Shown: in pieces, positions 1 through 8,040 of the stretch
Position numbering within the stretch: position 1 is the stretch's first letter
How the letters are laid out: every line of letters begins with the position of its first letter
Source of the DNA: JAHEME01 sp034435035
GTDB lineage: Bacteria; Chloroflexota; Anaerolineae; Aggregatilineales; UBA3940
Assembly: GCA_034435035.1 (NCBI GenBank)
Contig: DAOTXW010000103.1
Span: 1-64,000 of the forward strand
Direction: 5' to 3'
Length of the DNA stretch: 64,000 nucleotides
Made by a program: the position numbers and the translations under genes
The notes under the pieces: generated by a model
Seen by the model: only the letters and a program-made list of their open reading frames with translations
Database searches by the model: none
What the model was told of the DNA's origin: nothing

Positions 1-303
1 CTGGCCAACGACATCGCCCGCACCTGGGCGGAGTTGTTCATCCAGTGGCGCAACGAAGAGAACCAGAAGGTGCGCCGCGAGGATCGGATCGATGCGCAGG
101 TCATCGACGATCCGCGCTATGTGCTGGAAAGCCCCAAGACAACCATCAACACAGCCGCCGGCGGCATCCTGGGTTTCGTGATCGGGGTGGGCATCGTCTT
201 TGTCCTCGAGTATCTGGAGGCCGGGGTCATTCGCTCGCCTGAGGACGTGGATCGTTTTCTGGAAGTCGCCGTGCTCGGCGCGATTCCCCCTGTTGAGGGC
301 TGA
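1..303 (+). CDS. Polysaccharide chain-length determinant (Wzz-like), C-terminal fragment
   Basis: The frame is open from base 1, so the gene starts outside the window; 100 residues remain. The fragment ends with a coiled or helical stretch, a short segment containing ESPKTTINTAAGG, one strong membrane helix (GILGFVIGVGIVFVLEYLEAG) and a short cytoplasmic tail (IRSPEDVDRFLEVAVLGAIP). This is the usual end of Wzz/CapA-type proteins, where the last helix and the LGAIP tail meet the partner tyrosine kinase. That partner-like ATPase begins 24-36 bases downstream, as in the split CapA/CapB arrangement of Gram-positive bacteria. Role inferred: control of exopolysaccharide polymerisation and export at the membrane. 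The family call rests on the tail only. Confidence 0.75.
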   Translation: MANDIARTWAELFIQWRNEENQKVRREDRIDAQVIDDPRYVLESPKTTINTAAGGILGFVIGVGIVFVLEYLEAGVIRSPEDVDRFLEVAVLGAIPPVEG

Positions 304-327
304 GTGCGCCGTCTGCTGACTCACTGA

Positions 328-999
328 ATGAGGGAGTATATGACCCAGCCCAACCTGATCACCCTGACCAACCCGCGCTCGCCGGCCAGTGAGGCTTACC
401 GGACGCTGCGCACCAATCTAATCTTCTCCAGTCTCAATGAGCCGCTTCAGACGCTGGTCGTGACCAGCCCGGCGCCTGAGGAGGGCAGGAGCACTGCGCT
501 GGCAAACCTGGCTGTGACGATGGCGCAGGGCGGCAAGCGCACCATTCTGGTGGACTGCGACCTGCGCCGCCCCGGCCAGCACGACATCTGGGGTGTGAGC
601 CTTGAGCCGGGCCTCACCACCATGGTGCTCGAGGGGCTGTCTTCGCCGCCGCTGCGTGAGGTGGGCGTGGAAGGTTTGCAGGTGCTCACCAGCGGCCCGC
701 TGCCCGGCAACCCGGCGGATTTCCTCGGCTCGCCGCGCATGGATGCTATTGTCCAGCAGCTCAGAGATTCGGCGGATATCGTGCTGTTCGACGCGCCGCC
801 CGTGATCGCGGTGACCGACGCCGTCCTGCTGGCGACCCGCCTTGATGGGGTTCTGCTGGTCATGCGGGCGGGCAGCACGCGGCGCGATCACGCCGAGCGC
901 GCCCGCGACCTGCTGGCGCGCGTCAACGTAAGAATAGTAGGCGCCGTCCTCACCAATGCCAGCGTTGATTCGAGCATGGGTGGTTACTACGGCCAATAG
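328..999 (+). CDS. CpsD/CapB-type tyrosine-kinase-like ATPase with altered P-loop
   Basis: A 223-residue cytoplasmic ATPase of the bacterial tyrosine kinase (BY-kinase) family, normally the partner of the preceding Wzz-like protein. The N-terminal SEAYRTLRTNL helix, Walker A' (ILVDCDLRRP, about residues 74-83) and Walker B (DIVLFDAPPV) are typical. The Walker A region reads APEEGRST (49-56): the invariant lysine of GKS/T is arginine at residue 54 (AGG, bases 487-489), one base from AAG. The C terminus has only a short GGYYGQ tyrosine tail instead of a tyrosine cluster. An ATG at 340 lies just behind AGGGAG (331-336) and is an alternative start giving 219 residues. Kinase activity is therefore uncertain; family membership is not. 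Confidence 0.85.
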   Translation: MREYMTQPNLITLTNPRSPASEAYRTLRTNLIFSSLNEPLQTLVVTSPAPEEGRSTALANLAVTMAQGGKRTILVDCDLRRPGQHDIWGVSLEPGLTTMVLEGLSSPPLREVGVEGLQVLTSGPLPGNPADFLGSPRMDAIVQQLRDSADIVLFDAPPVIAVTDAVLLATRLDGVLLVMRAGSTRRDHAERARDLLARVNVRIVGAVLTNASVDSSMGGYYGQ

Positions 1000-1044
1000 A
1001 TACCCCGCAGGGGGCTGCTCCAGCAGGTCCGGGGAGGTGGAGAT

Positions 1045-2151
1045 ATGGTCAAGCACATGACGCACGCACGGCTGCACCGATACGATCAGATTGCCCTCAA
1101 GGATTTGCGAGCCCTCGACCGGGACCGCACAGTCGTGCTCCTGCCTGTGGGCATGCTGGAGGAGCACGGCGATCACCTGCCCTTCGGAGTGGACAACTTC
1201 GCCGCTGAGGCGGTGACGCTGGCTGCCGCGTCGTGGCTGCTGGACAACGATCACCGTCTGCATGTGCTCCTGATGCCTCTGCTTCCCTATGGGGCAGATC
1301 CGATCGATACGCGCCGCCCCGATCTGTTTGCCGCAGCAGGCAGCGTGGCGATCAGCCATGCGGCGCTCAAGCTGCTGGTTATGGAGATCGTCGAACAGCT
1401 GGTGCGTTTTGGCTTCCGCCATGTGTTCCCGGTCAACTTCCATGGAGGGCCCGGTCAGAGCATCGTGCTGGAGGAGGTCTGTGCCGAGATGCGTGCCCGT
1501 CACCCCGGCCTGGTGATGTACGAGCCGTCCGGCTACGTGATGGCGGGCGCGGCTCTGGACGTGATCCCCGGCCTGGCGACTCTGCTGGGACGTCCCCTGA
1601 CGACGGCTGAGGAAGTGGCACTCAAGGGCAGCATCCATGCCGGCATGTTCGAGACTTCGCTGATGCTGAGTCTGCGCCCTGATCTGGTCGATCCGTCCTA
1701 TCGGCATCTGCGCACTATCGAATGGAACCAGCTGTATCACATGCCCGACTGGCCCGGCTATGTGGGCGCTGGCCCCTCTCATGCCAGTGCTGAGGTAGGC
1801 GCTGCGGTGCTGCGCTGGCGAGGCGTGCGGGCGGCGGCCCTGATCCACCGGGCGATGGATGGCGAAGATCTGTCCGGGCTGCGCCGCCACCCCGTCTGGC
1901 TGGATGAAGGCGAGCCGGACTCCATCACAGAGGCCCCGGGTGACGATGAACTGCCCCCCCGCGACCCTGTCCATGATTCCCGGCCAGAGATGTTCATCTC
2001 CCGTGAACAGATAGAGCAGGCCCGCGCCGCAGCAGATCAGGCCGATAACCCATCCCATGAGGATAGGACGCCGCCCTCATCACTTTTTGAGACTCGCCCC
2101 GGTGGCCTGTCGGGACCAGAGCTCTCGGACAGCCCACCTGCCGCCGAGTGA
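1045..2151 (+). CDS. Creatininase family amidohydrolase
   Basis: A 368-residue member of the creatinine amidohydrolase fold, which includes creatininase, MftE-type peptidases and riboflavin-pathway hydrolases. The metal-site segment LPVGMLEEHGDHLPFGVD (33-50) supplies the expected Glu-His, His and Asp ligands; a second core motif is NFHGGPGQ, and HAGMFETSLML carries the later glutamate. A strong ribosome site (GGGGAGGTGGAG, 1031-1042) fixes the ATG at 1045. The catalytic domain ends near residue 260; the rest is a charged, proline-rich tail of about 100 residues not typical of the family. It sits between polysaccharide genes, but nothing in the sequence tells its substrate. Creatinine itself is unlikely to be the only candidate. 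Confidence 0.8.
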   Translation: MVKHMTHARLHRYDQIALKDLRALDRDRTVVLLPVGMLEEHGDHLPFGVDNFAAEAVTLAAASWLLDNDHRLHVLLMPLLPYGADPIDTRRPDLFAAAGSVAISHAALKLLVMEIVEQLVRFGFRHVFPVNFHGGPGQSIVLEEVCAEMRARHPGLVMYEPSGYVMAGAALDVIPGLATLLGRPLTTAEEVALKGSIHAGMFETSLMLSLRPDLVDPSYRHLRTIEWNQLYHMPDWPGYVGAGPSHASAEVGAAVLRWRGVRAAALIHRAMDGEDLSGLRRHPVWLDEGEPDSITEAPGDDELPPRDPVHDSRPEMFISREQIEQARAAADQADNPSHEDRTPPSSLFETRPGGLSGPELSDSPPAAE

Positions 2152-2194
2152 ACCGTGAGCTGGCCTGTATGGCTTACCCAGGGAGACGCCGCTG

Positions 2195-3262
2195 ATGAAA
2201 GGCCTGATTCTCTCCGGGGGTAAAGGCACTCGCCTTTACCCGTTGACCTATACTCGCGCCAAGCAGCTGATCCCGGTGGCTAACAAGCCGGTGCTGATCC
2301 GGGTTATCGAGGCAATCCGCGACGCCGGTATCACCGAGATCGGTATTGTCATTGGGGATACCGGCCCGGAGATCCGTGAGGCGGTGGGTGATGGCAGCCG
2401 CTGGGGGGTGGCGATCACCTACATCCCCCAGGAAGCGCCGCTGGGGCTTGCCCATGCGGTCAAGATCGCGCAGGATTTCCTCGGCGAAGACCGGTTCGTG
2501 ATGTTTCTGGGCGACAATGTTATTCAAGGCGGCATCAGCTCTTTGATCCGCCAGTTTGCCTCCAGCGATTGGAACAGCCAGATCGTCCTCAAGCAGGTAG
2601 CGGATCCACAGCATTTCGGCGTGGCCGAGCTGGATGGCGATGGCCGGATCCGGCGCCTGATCGAGAAGCCGAAGGACCCCCCCTCGGATCTCGCGCTGGT
2701 GGGCATCTACATGTTCGACGCCAATATCTTCAGAGCGGTGCAGGCGATCCAGCCTTCGGCGCGTGGCGAGCTGGAGATCACCGATGCCATTCAATGGCTG
2801 GTTTCCAGCGGCTACCGCGTGTTTCCCTATGTGCATCAGGGCTGGTGGATCGACACCGGCAAGCCCGCGGACATGCTGGACGCGAATGCGCGCGTTCTGG
2901 AGGAGCTGGTGCCCACCATTGCGGGCATCATCGAAGGCGATTCGTATGTCGATCCCCGCGTCACGGTGCAGGAAGGGGCGCACATCATCAATAGCATCGT
3001 GCGCGGCCCCGCCATCATCGGGGAGCGCACCCTCATCAAGGACAGCTTCATTGGGCCGTTCACCAGCGTCTATCATGATGTTGTCATCGAGAACAGCGAG
3101 TTGACGCGTTGCATTGTGCTGGAGCACAGCCGCATCCTGAACATCCCGATCCGCATCGAGGATAGCCTGATCGGGCGCAATGCAGCCGTGGAGCATGATA
3201 ACCATAAGCCGCGCTCGTTGAAGCTCAATCTGGGGGATCACAGCGTTATCAGGCTGCCCTGA
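2195..3262 (+). CDS. rmlA: Glucose-1-phosphate thymidylyltransferase, long form
   Basis: This 355-residue enzyme makes dTDP-glucose from glucose 1-phosphate and dTTP, the first step towards dTDP-sugars such as rhamnose. The start shows the nucleotidyltransferase signature LSGGKGTRLYPLT, followed by AKQLIPVANKP and the metal-binding LGDNV. After the catalytic domain (to about residue 240) comes a left-handed beta-helix with hexapeptide-like repeats (VDPRVTVQEGAHIINSIV and onward). That architecture and length fit the long RmlA/StrD type and not the short 290-residue RfbA. RmlB lies 7.4 kb downstream at 10716; rmlC and rmlD are not in the window. A long GlmU-like uridylyltransferase is the main alternative. 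Confidence 0.85.
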   Translation: MKGLILSGGKGTRLYPLTYTRAKQLIPVANKPVLIRVIEAIRDAGITEIGIVIGDTGPEIREAVGDGSRWGVAITYIPQEAPLGLAHAVKIAQDFLGEDRFVMFLGDNVIQGGISSLIRQFASSDWNSQIVLKQVADPQHFGVAELDGDGRIRRLIEKPKDPPSDLALVGIYMFDANIFRAVQAIQPSARGELEITDAIQWLVSSGYRVFPYVHQGWWIDTGKPADMLDANARVLEELVPTIAGIIEGDSYVDPRVTVQEGAHIINSIVRGPAIIGERTLIKDSFIGPFTSVYHDVVIENSELTRCIVLEHSRILNIPIRIEDSLIGRNAAVEHDNHKPRSLKLNLGDHSVIRLP

Positions 3263-3307
3263 TTCTCATCCCTCGTGGGCCTGCCGCTGGAGACCTGCCG
3301 AAGCCGT

Positions 3308-3329
3308 CACCGGTCTTCCCGGACCGGTG
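3308..3329 (+). terminator. Hairpin after rmlA
   Basis: CACCGGTC (3308-3315) and GACCGGTG (3322-3329) form a perfect 8-bp stem with a 6-base loop, 45 bases after the rmlA stop. No run of T follows, so an intrinsic terminator is possible but unproved. A TACAAT at 3342-3347 just downstream could be a -10 element for tex, although no good -35 is visible. Confidence 0.35.
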
Positions 3330-3414
3330 CGGCTGATGTGCTACAATACGCCTGCCGCGGGTCGCTTGCTCGATCTCCCGTGCATACGCTGGCTCAGCTA
3401 AAGGATGCAAAACC

Positions 3415-5565
3415 GTGAAGGATCTTCTTGGCCGTCTGGCGGCCCAGCTTGGGCTGCGCCGCCAGCAGGTAGAGCGAACGGCTGCCCTCTTTGATGAAGG
3501 CAGCACGATCCCCTTTGTTGCCCGCTATCGTAAAGAGATGACTGGCGGCCTGGATGAAGCCCGGCTGGCTGAGTTCCGCGATCGGCTCAATGCGCTGCGT
3601 CGGGTCGAGGAGCGGCAGCAGGTGGTGCTGAGGTCAATTGAGGAGCAGGGGGTGCTGACCCCGGAGCTGGCGCAGGCCATCGAGGCAGCAGACACGCTGC
3701 AGGCGGTGGAAGACCTGTACCTGCCGTTCAAGCCGCGCCGGCGTACCCGCGCAAGTGCGGCTCGCGAGCGCGGCCTTGAGCCGGTTGCTGCCTGGATCCT
3801 GGCGCAGGAGGTGTTCGATCTCAGCCGCGAGGAAGCTGTAGCCGGTTATCTCTCGGATGAGGTGCCTGCCCCCGAGGATGCGTGGCAGGGGGCGCGCGAT
3901 ATCGTGGCAGAGGTGATCGCCGATGATGCTCACGGGCGAGAACTGGCTCGCCAGATCGCCTGGCAGACCGGTGAGCTCCGTGCCGTGCTGACCGACCCGG
4001 ACAAGGACCCGCGCCGCACCTATGAAACCTATTATGCCTTTAATAGCCGTCTAAAGGCGCTCAAACCCCATCAGGTCCTGGCCATCAACCGCGGCGAAGC
4101 GGAGGGAGCGCTGCGCTTGAGCGTGGCGGTCGATGCCGATTCGACTCTGGATGCGCTGCGCCGGCTCTACCCTCCCGATGCACGTTCTCCGCTGGCCGGC
4201 GATCTGGCCCGGGCCGTGGCGGATGGGTATGAGCGCCTGATCGCGCCGGCCATCGAGCGGGAGATCCGGCGCCATCTGAAGGAATGGGCCGATCAGCACG
4301 CCATCAGCGTGTTTTCAACCAACCTGCGCAGTCTGCTGCTGACACCGCCCATCCGTGGGCTGACGGTTCTGGGGATCGACCCTGGCTTCCGCACAGGCTG
4401 CAAAGTGGCCGTGGTGGATGTAACGGGGCGGGTGCTGGAGACCGGCACGATCTACCCTCATGAGCCGCGTCGGGACGTGTCCGGAGCGATGGCCGCGCTC
4501 AGCCGCTGGGTTGAGCGTCACTCTGTGGCGCTGATCGCGATCGGCAATGGCACAGCCGGTCGCGAGACGGAAGAGCTGGTTGCCACCCTGATCCTCGGCC
4601 GGGCGGATCGCTCGCTGCGCTATCTGCTGGTCAGCGAGGCGGGCGCGTCGGTCTATTCGGCCAGCCCGCTGGCCCGGGCGGAGCTGCCCGATCTGGACGT
4701 GAGCCTGCGCGGCGCGGTCAGCATCGCGCGCCGCGTCCAGGACCCGCTGGCGGAACTGGTCAAGATCGATCCCCGCAGCATTGGCGTCGGCATGTACCAG
4801 CATGATGTCGATCAGAACGCGCTGGCGGAGGCGCTGGCCCGCGTCGTTGAGAGCGTGGTCAACGCGGTGGGCGTGGACGTCAACACGGCCTCGCCGGCGC
4901 TGCTCCAGTATGTGGCCGGTGTCGGCCCCCGTCTGGCAGAAAAAATCGTAGAGCATCGCGATCGCCACGGAAACTTCCCTGATCGCGAGTCGATCCGGCA
5001 GGTTCGAGGAATGGGTGACCGGACCTTTGAGCAGGCCGCCGGGTTCCTGCGCGTGCCCGGGAGTGCCAACCCGCTGGATCGGACAGGCGTTCACCCTGAA
5101 AGCTACCCTGCTGTTGAGGCGATCCTGCGCGCGCTCAGCCTTGAGCTGGACGACCCTGACCTGGCGGCACGGCTGGGCGCGTTGCAGCCCGCCCTCGACG
5201 TGGAAGCGCTGGCGCGCCGGTTGGGGATCGGCGCCCCGACCCTGATGGACATCCTGCGCGAACTGCAGCGGCCGGGCCGCGACCCTCGCGAAGATGTCCC
5301 GGCGCCTATCCTGCGTGGCGATGTGCTCAGGCTGGAGGATCTCCGGCCGGGAATGCGTCTGAGCGGCACCGTGCGCAATGTGGTTGACTTCGGCGCATTT
5401 GTGGACATCGGGGTGAAGCAGGACGGTCTGGTGCACATCTCGCAGATGGCGGATCGCCGGGTGTCGTCCCCCTATGAGATCGTCAGTGTGGGCGATGTGG
5501 TTGCCGTCACCGTGCTCAGCGTGGACCTGGAGCGCGCCCGGGTCGCGCTGAGCATGAAAAGCTGA
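3415..5565 (+). CDS. tex: Tex-type S1 RNA-binding transcription accessory protein
   Basis: A 716-residue nucleic-acid-binding protein of the Tex family, a cytoplasmic factor linked to transcription and RNA turnover. The hallmark IPFVARYRKEMTGGLDE lies at residues 32-48. The YqgF/RNase H-like core starts with VLGIDPGFRTGCK near 320, tandem helix-hairpin-helix motifs (VNTASPALLQYVAGVGPRLA, then FPDRESIRQVRGMG) cover about 485-550, and a C-terminal S1 domain (GTVRNVVDFGAFVDIG) ends the protein. The start is GTG, preceded by AAGGA at 3400-3404; no better start is visible. It is slightly shorter than the E. coli homologue but has all domains. It stands alone between intergenic gaps. Confidence 0.95.
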   Translation: MKDLLGRLAAQLGLRRQQVERTAALFDEGSTIPFVARYRKEMTGGLDEARLAEFRDRLNALRRVEERQQVVLRSIEEQGVLTPELAQAIEAADTLQAVEDLYLPFKPRRRTRASAARERGLEPVAAWILAQEVFDLSREEAVAGYLSDEVPAPEDAWQGARDIVAEVIADDAHGRELARQIAWQTGELRAVLTDPDKDPRRTYETYYAFNSRLKALKPHQVLAINRGEAEGALRLSVAVDADSTLDALRRLYPPDARSPLAGDLARAVADGYERLIAPAIEREIRRHLKEWADQHAISVFSTNLRSLLLTPPIRGLTVLGIDPGFRTGCKVAVVDVTGRVLETGTIYPHEPRRDVSGAMAALSRWVERHSVALIAIGNGTAGRETEELVATLILGRADRSLRYLLVSEAGASVYSASPLARAELPDLDVSLRGAVSIARRVQDPLAELVKIDPRSIGVGMYQHDVDQNALAEALARVVESVVNAVGVDVNTASPALLQYVAGVGPRLAEKIVEHRDRHGNFPDRESIRQVRGMGDRTFEQAAGFLRVPGSANPLDRTGVHPESYPAVEAILRALSLELDDPDLAARLGALQPALDVEALARRLGIGAPTLMDILRELQRPGRDPREDVPAPILRGDVLRLEDLRPGMRLSGTVRNVVDFGAFVDIGVKQDGLVHISQMADRRVSSPYEIVSVGDVVAVTVLSVDLERARVALSMKS

Positions 5566-5590
5566 CCGGGCCGCCGCCCTGATTGCTTCC

Positions 5591-5603
5591 GTGTGTGTGT
5601 GTG
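5591..5603 (+). repeat. (GT)n dinucleotide run
   Basis: Thirteen bases of alternating GT lie in the gap between tex and the methyltransferase gene. It is the only such tract I noticed in an intergenic region here; phase variation is conceivable but the tract is short. Confidence 0.6.
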
Positions 5604-5614
5604 CTGGATTCCTC

Positions 5615-5642
5615 TTGCGTATTGCGTTCACATGGTTATCAT
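5615..5642 (+). promoter_or_regulatory. Candidate sigma-70 promoter for methyltransferase operon
   Basis: TTGCGT (5615-5620) and TATCAT (5637-5642) are separated by 16 bases and lie about 30 bases before the start of the gene at 5672. The location in a locally AT-richer stretch supports it; the hexamers are only partial matches. Confidence 0.35.
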
Positions 5643-5671
5643 TATGCGCCATTCTTCACTTCAGATAGGGG

Positions 5672-6463
5672 GTGAGAGTGGCCAAGCACAATTTTCTGTA
5701 TCAGCAGGCGGTCTATTACGATATCGTCTTCGACCGTGATGTCAGCTGCGAAGTAAACTTCATCCACGATCTCTACTGCCATTTCACCGGGCGCGAGCCG
5801 CAGTCTGTGCTGGATATTGCCTGTGGTCCTGGTTACCATGCGCGCGAATTCGCCCGCCGCGGGCTGCGTGCTGTGGGGCTCGATCTGCGCGAGGAAATGA
5901 TCGCCTTTGCCCGCGATAAGGATGCGCTGGAAGGGCTGGCCCTGGAGTGGATCGCACAGGACATGCGTGATTTTCAGCTCGCTCGCCCGGTGGACATCGC
6001 CTTCACCATGTTCGATGGTCTGGATGCTCTGACTCAGAACGCCGATCAGGTGCACCACTTCCGGGCGGTGGCGAATAACCTGACCTCGCACGGCGTCTAC
6101 CTCGTTGATTTGACCCATCCCCGCGATCTCTCCTTCACTCACTATCGGGACTTTCGCTATCGTGGTGAGCGCGGAGGCGTCGAGGTGGAGATCGTCTGGG
6201 GCACCAATCAGCCCCGTTATGATCTGGGCACTGGCGTGGCCCGCGTAGAGCTGGAGATGCATATCAACGATCACGGTCAGCATCAGGTGATCCGGGATTC
6301 AGCCGATGAGCGGCTTCTGTACCCCCAGGAGCTGAGCCTGATCGCCGATCTCAGCGGTCGGATGCGGATGGTTGGGCTGTACGGGTCTTACGACCTGAAT
6401 CAGCCCCTGGATTTCTCACCGGCATCCGAGCGCATGCTGGTGGCGTTCCAGAGGGTGGACTGA
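5672..6463 (+). CDS. Class I SAM-dependent methyltransferase
   Basis: A 263-residue Rossmann-fold methyltransferase. SAM-binding motif I reads VLDIACGPGYHAREFARRG; motif II is VGLDLREEMIAFAR, and an acidic motif (WIAQDMRDFQL) precedes VDIAFTMFDGLDAL. The C-terminal half is beta-rich, as in small-molecule methyltransferases of the UbiE-like group that carry an extra C-terminal sheet. The substrate cannot be told. A GTG at 5678 lies five bases after GGGGG and is as likely a start as the GTG at 5672. One base separates its stop from the SET-domain gene, so the two are surely co-transcribed. Confidence 0.85.
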   Translation: MRVAKHNFLYQQAVYYDIVFDRDVSCEVNFIHDLYCHFTGREPQSVLDIACGPGYHAREFARRGLRAVGLDLREEMIAFARDKDALEGLALEWIAQDMRDFQLARPVDIAFTMFDGLDALTQNADQVHHFRAVANNLTSHGVYLVDLTHPRDLSFTHYRDFRYRGERGGVEVEIVWGTNQPRYDLGTGVARVELEMHINDHGQHQVIRDSADERLLYPQELSLIADLSGRMRMVGLYGSYDLNQPLDFSPASERMLVAFQRVD

Positions 6464-6464
6464 G

Positions 6465-7043
6465 ATGACCACTCTGCACGATACCACCGCTGGCGGTTGG
6501 CTTTCCCACAAGCTCGAGGCGGTTCGTCTGCCGGAGAAAGGCGGCTATGGCATGATCGCCCGGGAATGGATACGCAGAGGCGAGGTAGTCGCCGTCTGGG
6601 GGGGGAATGTCCTCACCGCATCGCAGCTGACTGAACTGCATGAGATCGCCCGCCGCTACAGCGTGCAGATCGAGGAGGATCTCTATCTGGTGACAACTCG
6701 CGCCTACGACGAGGCGGACTTCATCAACCATTCCTGCGAACCCAACCTCGGATTGTGCGGCCAGATCGCCCTGGTCGCCATGCGCGATATTGAGCCGGGC
6801 GAAGAAGCCTGCCTCGACTATGCCATGTGCGATGGGACAGCCTATGACGAGTTTGACTGCTCCTGCGGATCGTCTTCCTGCCGGGGCAGGGTGACGGGCG
6901 ATGACTGGCGGCGGCCTGAGCTATGGGATCGCTATCATGGATACTTCTCGCCGTATCTCCAGCGCCGCATCGATCGCCTGCGGGCGGAGGCCAATTTGGC
7001 CAACGAGGAGAAGCCATCGGCTGCCCAGCCGGATGGCCAGTAA
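6465..7043 (+). CDS. SET domain protein methyltransferase
   Basis: A 192-residue protein with a complete SET domain, the fold that methylates protein lysines in eukaryotes and a scattered set of bacteria. Seen in order: the opening strand with GYGMIAREWIRRGEVVAVWGG (27-47), the SAM/pseudoknot motif FINHSCEPN (86-94), the catalytic tyrosine motif CLDYAM (116-121), and a post-SET cysteine cluster CSCGSSSC (132-139) able to share zinc with C91. Length fits a minimal SET plus post-SET unit with a short tail. It follows the Rossmann methyltransferase by one base and precedes the DinB-fold gene by nine. The target is unknown; a cytoplasmic protein is the natural guess. Confidence 0.88.
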   Translation: MTTLHDTTAGGWLSHKLEAVRLPEKGGYGMIAREWIRRGEVVAVWGGNVLTASQLTELHEIARRYSVQIEEDLYLVTTRAYDEADFINHSCEPNLGLCGQIALVAMRDIEPGEEACLDYAMCDGTAYDEFDCSCGSSSCRGRVTGDDWRRPELWDRYHGYFSPYLQRRIDRLRAEANLANEEKPSAAQPDGQ

Positions 7044-7052
7044 GGAGGCAGC

Positions 7053-7544
7053 ATGGATATCGCAGAACGCAGCCGCAGGATTGAATCCTATGGACGGGCC
7101 GCCGACCTGCTGGAGGCAGCCCTTGCCGAGTTTCCCCGTGCGATGTGGGATTACCGCAGCCCCGACGATCCCTGGACGGTTCGGGCGATCATCATCCATC
7201 TCGCCGACAGCGAGGCGAACTCGTATGTACGCTGCCGCCGGTGTATCGCCGAGCCGGGCAGCACCGTGATGGCCTACGACGAGAATCGCTGGGTTGAGGC
7301 GCTTCAGTATGGCGATCAGGACCCTGATGCGGCGGTGGCGTTGTTTCGCCACCTGCGAGCAGCCACCTACCGCCTGATCCACGGCCTGACCGGGCCGGTA
7401 TGGGATCAGACCATCGAGCATCCCGAGAACGGCACGATGACACTGGAGGACTGGCTGGTCGTCTACGAGGATCATGTCCCGGCTCATATCCGACAGATGC
7501 GCGCCATCTTCGAAAGGTGGCGTACATCTTCTGCCGCCGGGTAG
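7053..7544 (+). CDS. DinB-like four-helix metal-binding protein
   Basis: A 163-residue protein of the DinB/YfiT superfamily. Helix-rich sequence with the expected metal-ligand histidines: H49 in IIIHLADSE, and H141 and H145 in EDHVPAHIRQM near the C terminus; WTVRAIIIHL after PDDP is characteristic of the DinB_2 group. Family members include thiol-dependent S-transferases (bacillithiol, mycothiol) and many proteins of unknown role. It is the last gene of the run starting at 5672, nine bases after the SET gene with a GGAGG ribosome site. No specific reaction can be assigned. Confidence 0.85.
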   Translation: MDIAERSRRIESYGRAADLLEAALAEFPRAMWDYRSPDDPWTVRAIIIHLADSEANSYVRCRRCIAEPGSTVMAYDENRWVEALQYGDQDPDAAVALFRHLRAATYRLIHGLTGPVWDQTIEHPENGTMTLEDWLVVYEDHVPAHIRQMRAIFERWRTSSAAG

Positions 7545-7728
7545 TCGGTCGCGATATCCGTTAATATCATGACCTGTCTGCTCGGCGCTGGCTGATCAAA
7601 AGCAACGTTCCTCAAGGCGCCCATCCTGCCGGCTGCTTCAGCCGCGGCGCCCGCCGACATCTCCCTTCAGCAGGGCAAGCTCACAACCCGCTCTCGCCTG
7701 CCGATCTGGCAGCACGCAGCGGCCCGGG

Positions 7729-7756
7729 TGACATCTGTCAGCCGGATGAGATGACA
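7729..7756. promoter_or_regulatory. Operator-like inverted repeats TGACA/TGTCA
   Basis: TGACATCTGTCA (7729-7740) is a near-palindrome of two TGACA half-sites around TC, and a third half-site TGACA follows at 7752-7756, one helical turn and a half away. The group sits just upstream of the candidate promoter at 7764-7791. A regulator-binding site is plausible; there is no direct proof. Confidence 0.3.
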
Positions 7757-7763
7757 CAAAGAC

Positions 7764-7791
7764 TCGACAACACCAAATTATCTGCTAAAAT
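7764..7791 (+). promoter_or_regulatory. Candidate sigma-70 promoter for 7832 gene
   Basis: TCGACA (7764-7769), a 16-base spacer and TAAAAT (7786-7791) lie in the AT-rich end of a 287-base gap (7545-7831). The rest of the gap holds no gene or clear terminator that I can see. Confidence 0.45.
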
Positions 7792-7831
7792 GTGTGTAAT
7801 TCTATAAAATCTCCCTTTTGTGGAGGATTCT

Positions 7832-8011
7832 TTGTCCGATTCTGCGCCTGACCCGGTATCCAACCGCCGCCGTGGCCGGGTAACTCGCCTTGATAGCAGT
7901 TCCTTGACCTTTCACTGGATTGTGCCGGCTGCGCTGATTCTGCTGGCGCTGGCGCTGGTGGTGCTGGTGGGGGTGGTGATCCTCCTCGTCTTCGGATTGG
8001 GCACGCTGTAA
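7832..8011 (+). CDS. Small single-pass membrane protein
   Basis: A 59-residue protein with a basic, serine-rich N-terminal half (NRRRGRVTR) and one long hydrophobic helix near the C terminus (IVPAALILLALALVVLVGVV). I choose the TTG at 7832 because GGAGG (7822-7826) sits five bases before it; the in-frame GTG at 7820 overlaps that ribosome site. It has no recognised domain. The positive-inside rule puts the N terminus in the cytoplasm. It precedes a larger membrane protein by 29 bases with its own promoter candidate upstream, so the two probably form an operon. Confidence 0.6.
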   Translation: MSDSAPDPVSNRRRGRVTRLDSSSLTFHWIVPAALILLALALVVLVGVVILLVFGLGTL

Positions 8012-8040
8012 CCGCATCTCTCGCTGATAGGAGCTTCTCC

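Noticed and set aside
418..2058. 546-codon open frame on the minus strand opposite the BY-kinase-like and creatininase genes
   Set aside because: It spans two well-supported plus-strand genes, has a His/Gln/Arg-rich composition and no recognisable motif; long antisense frames are expected in GC-rich coding DNA.
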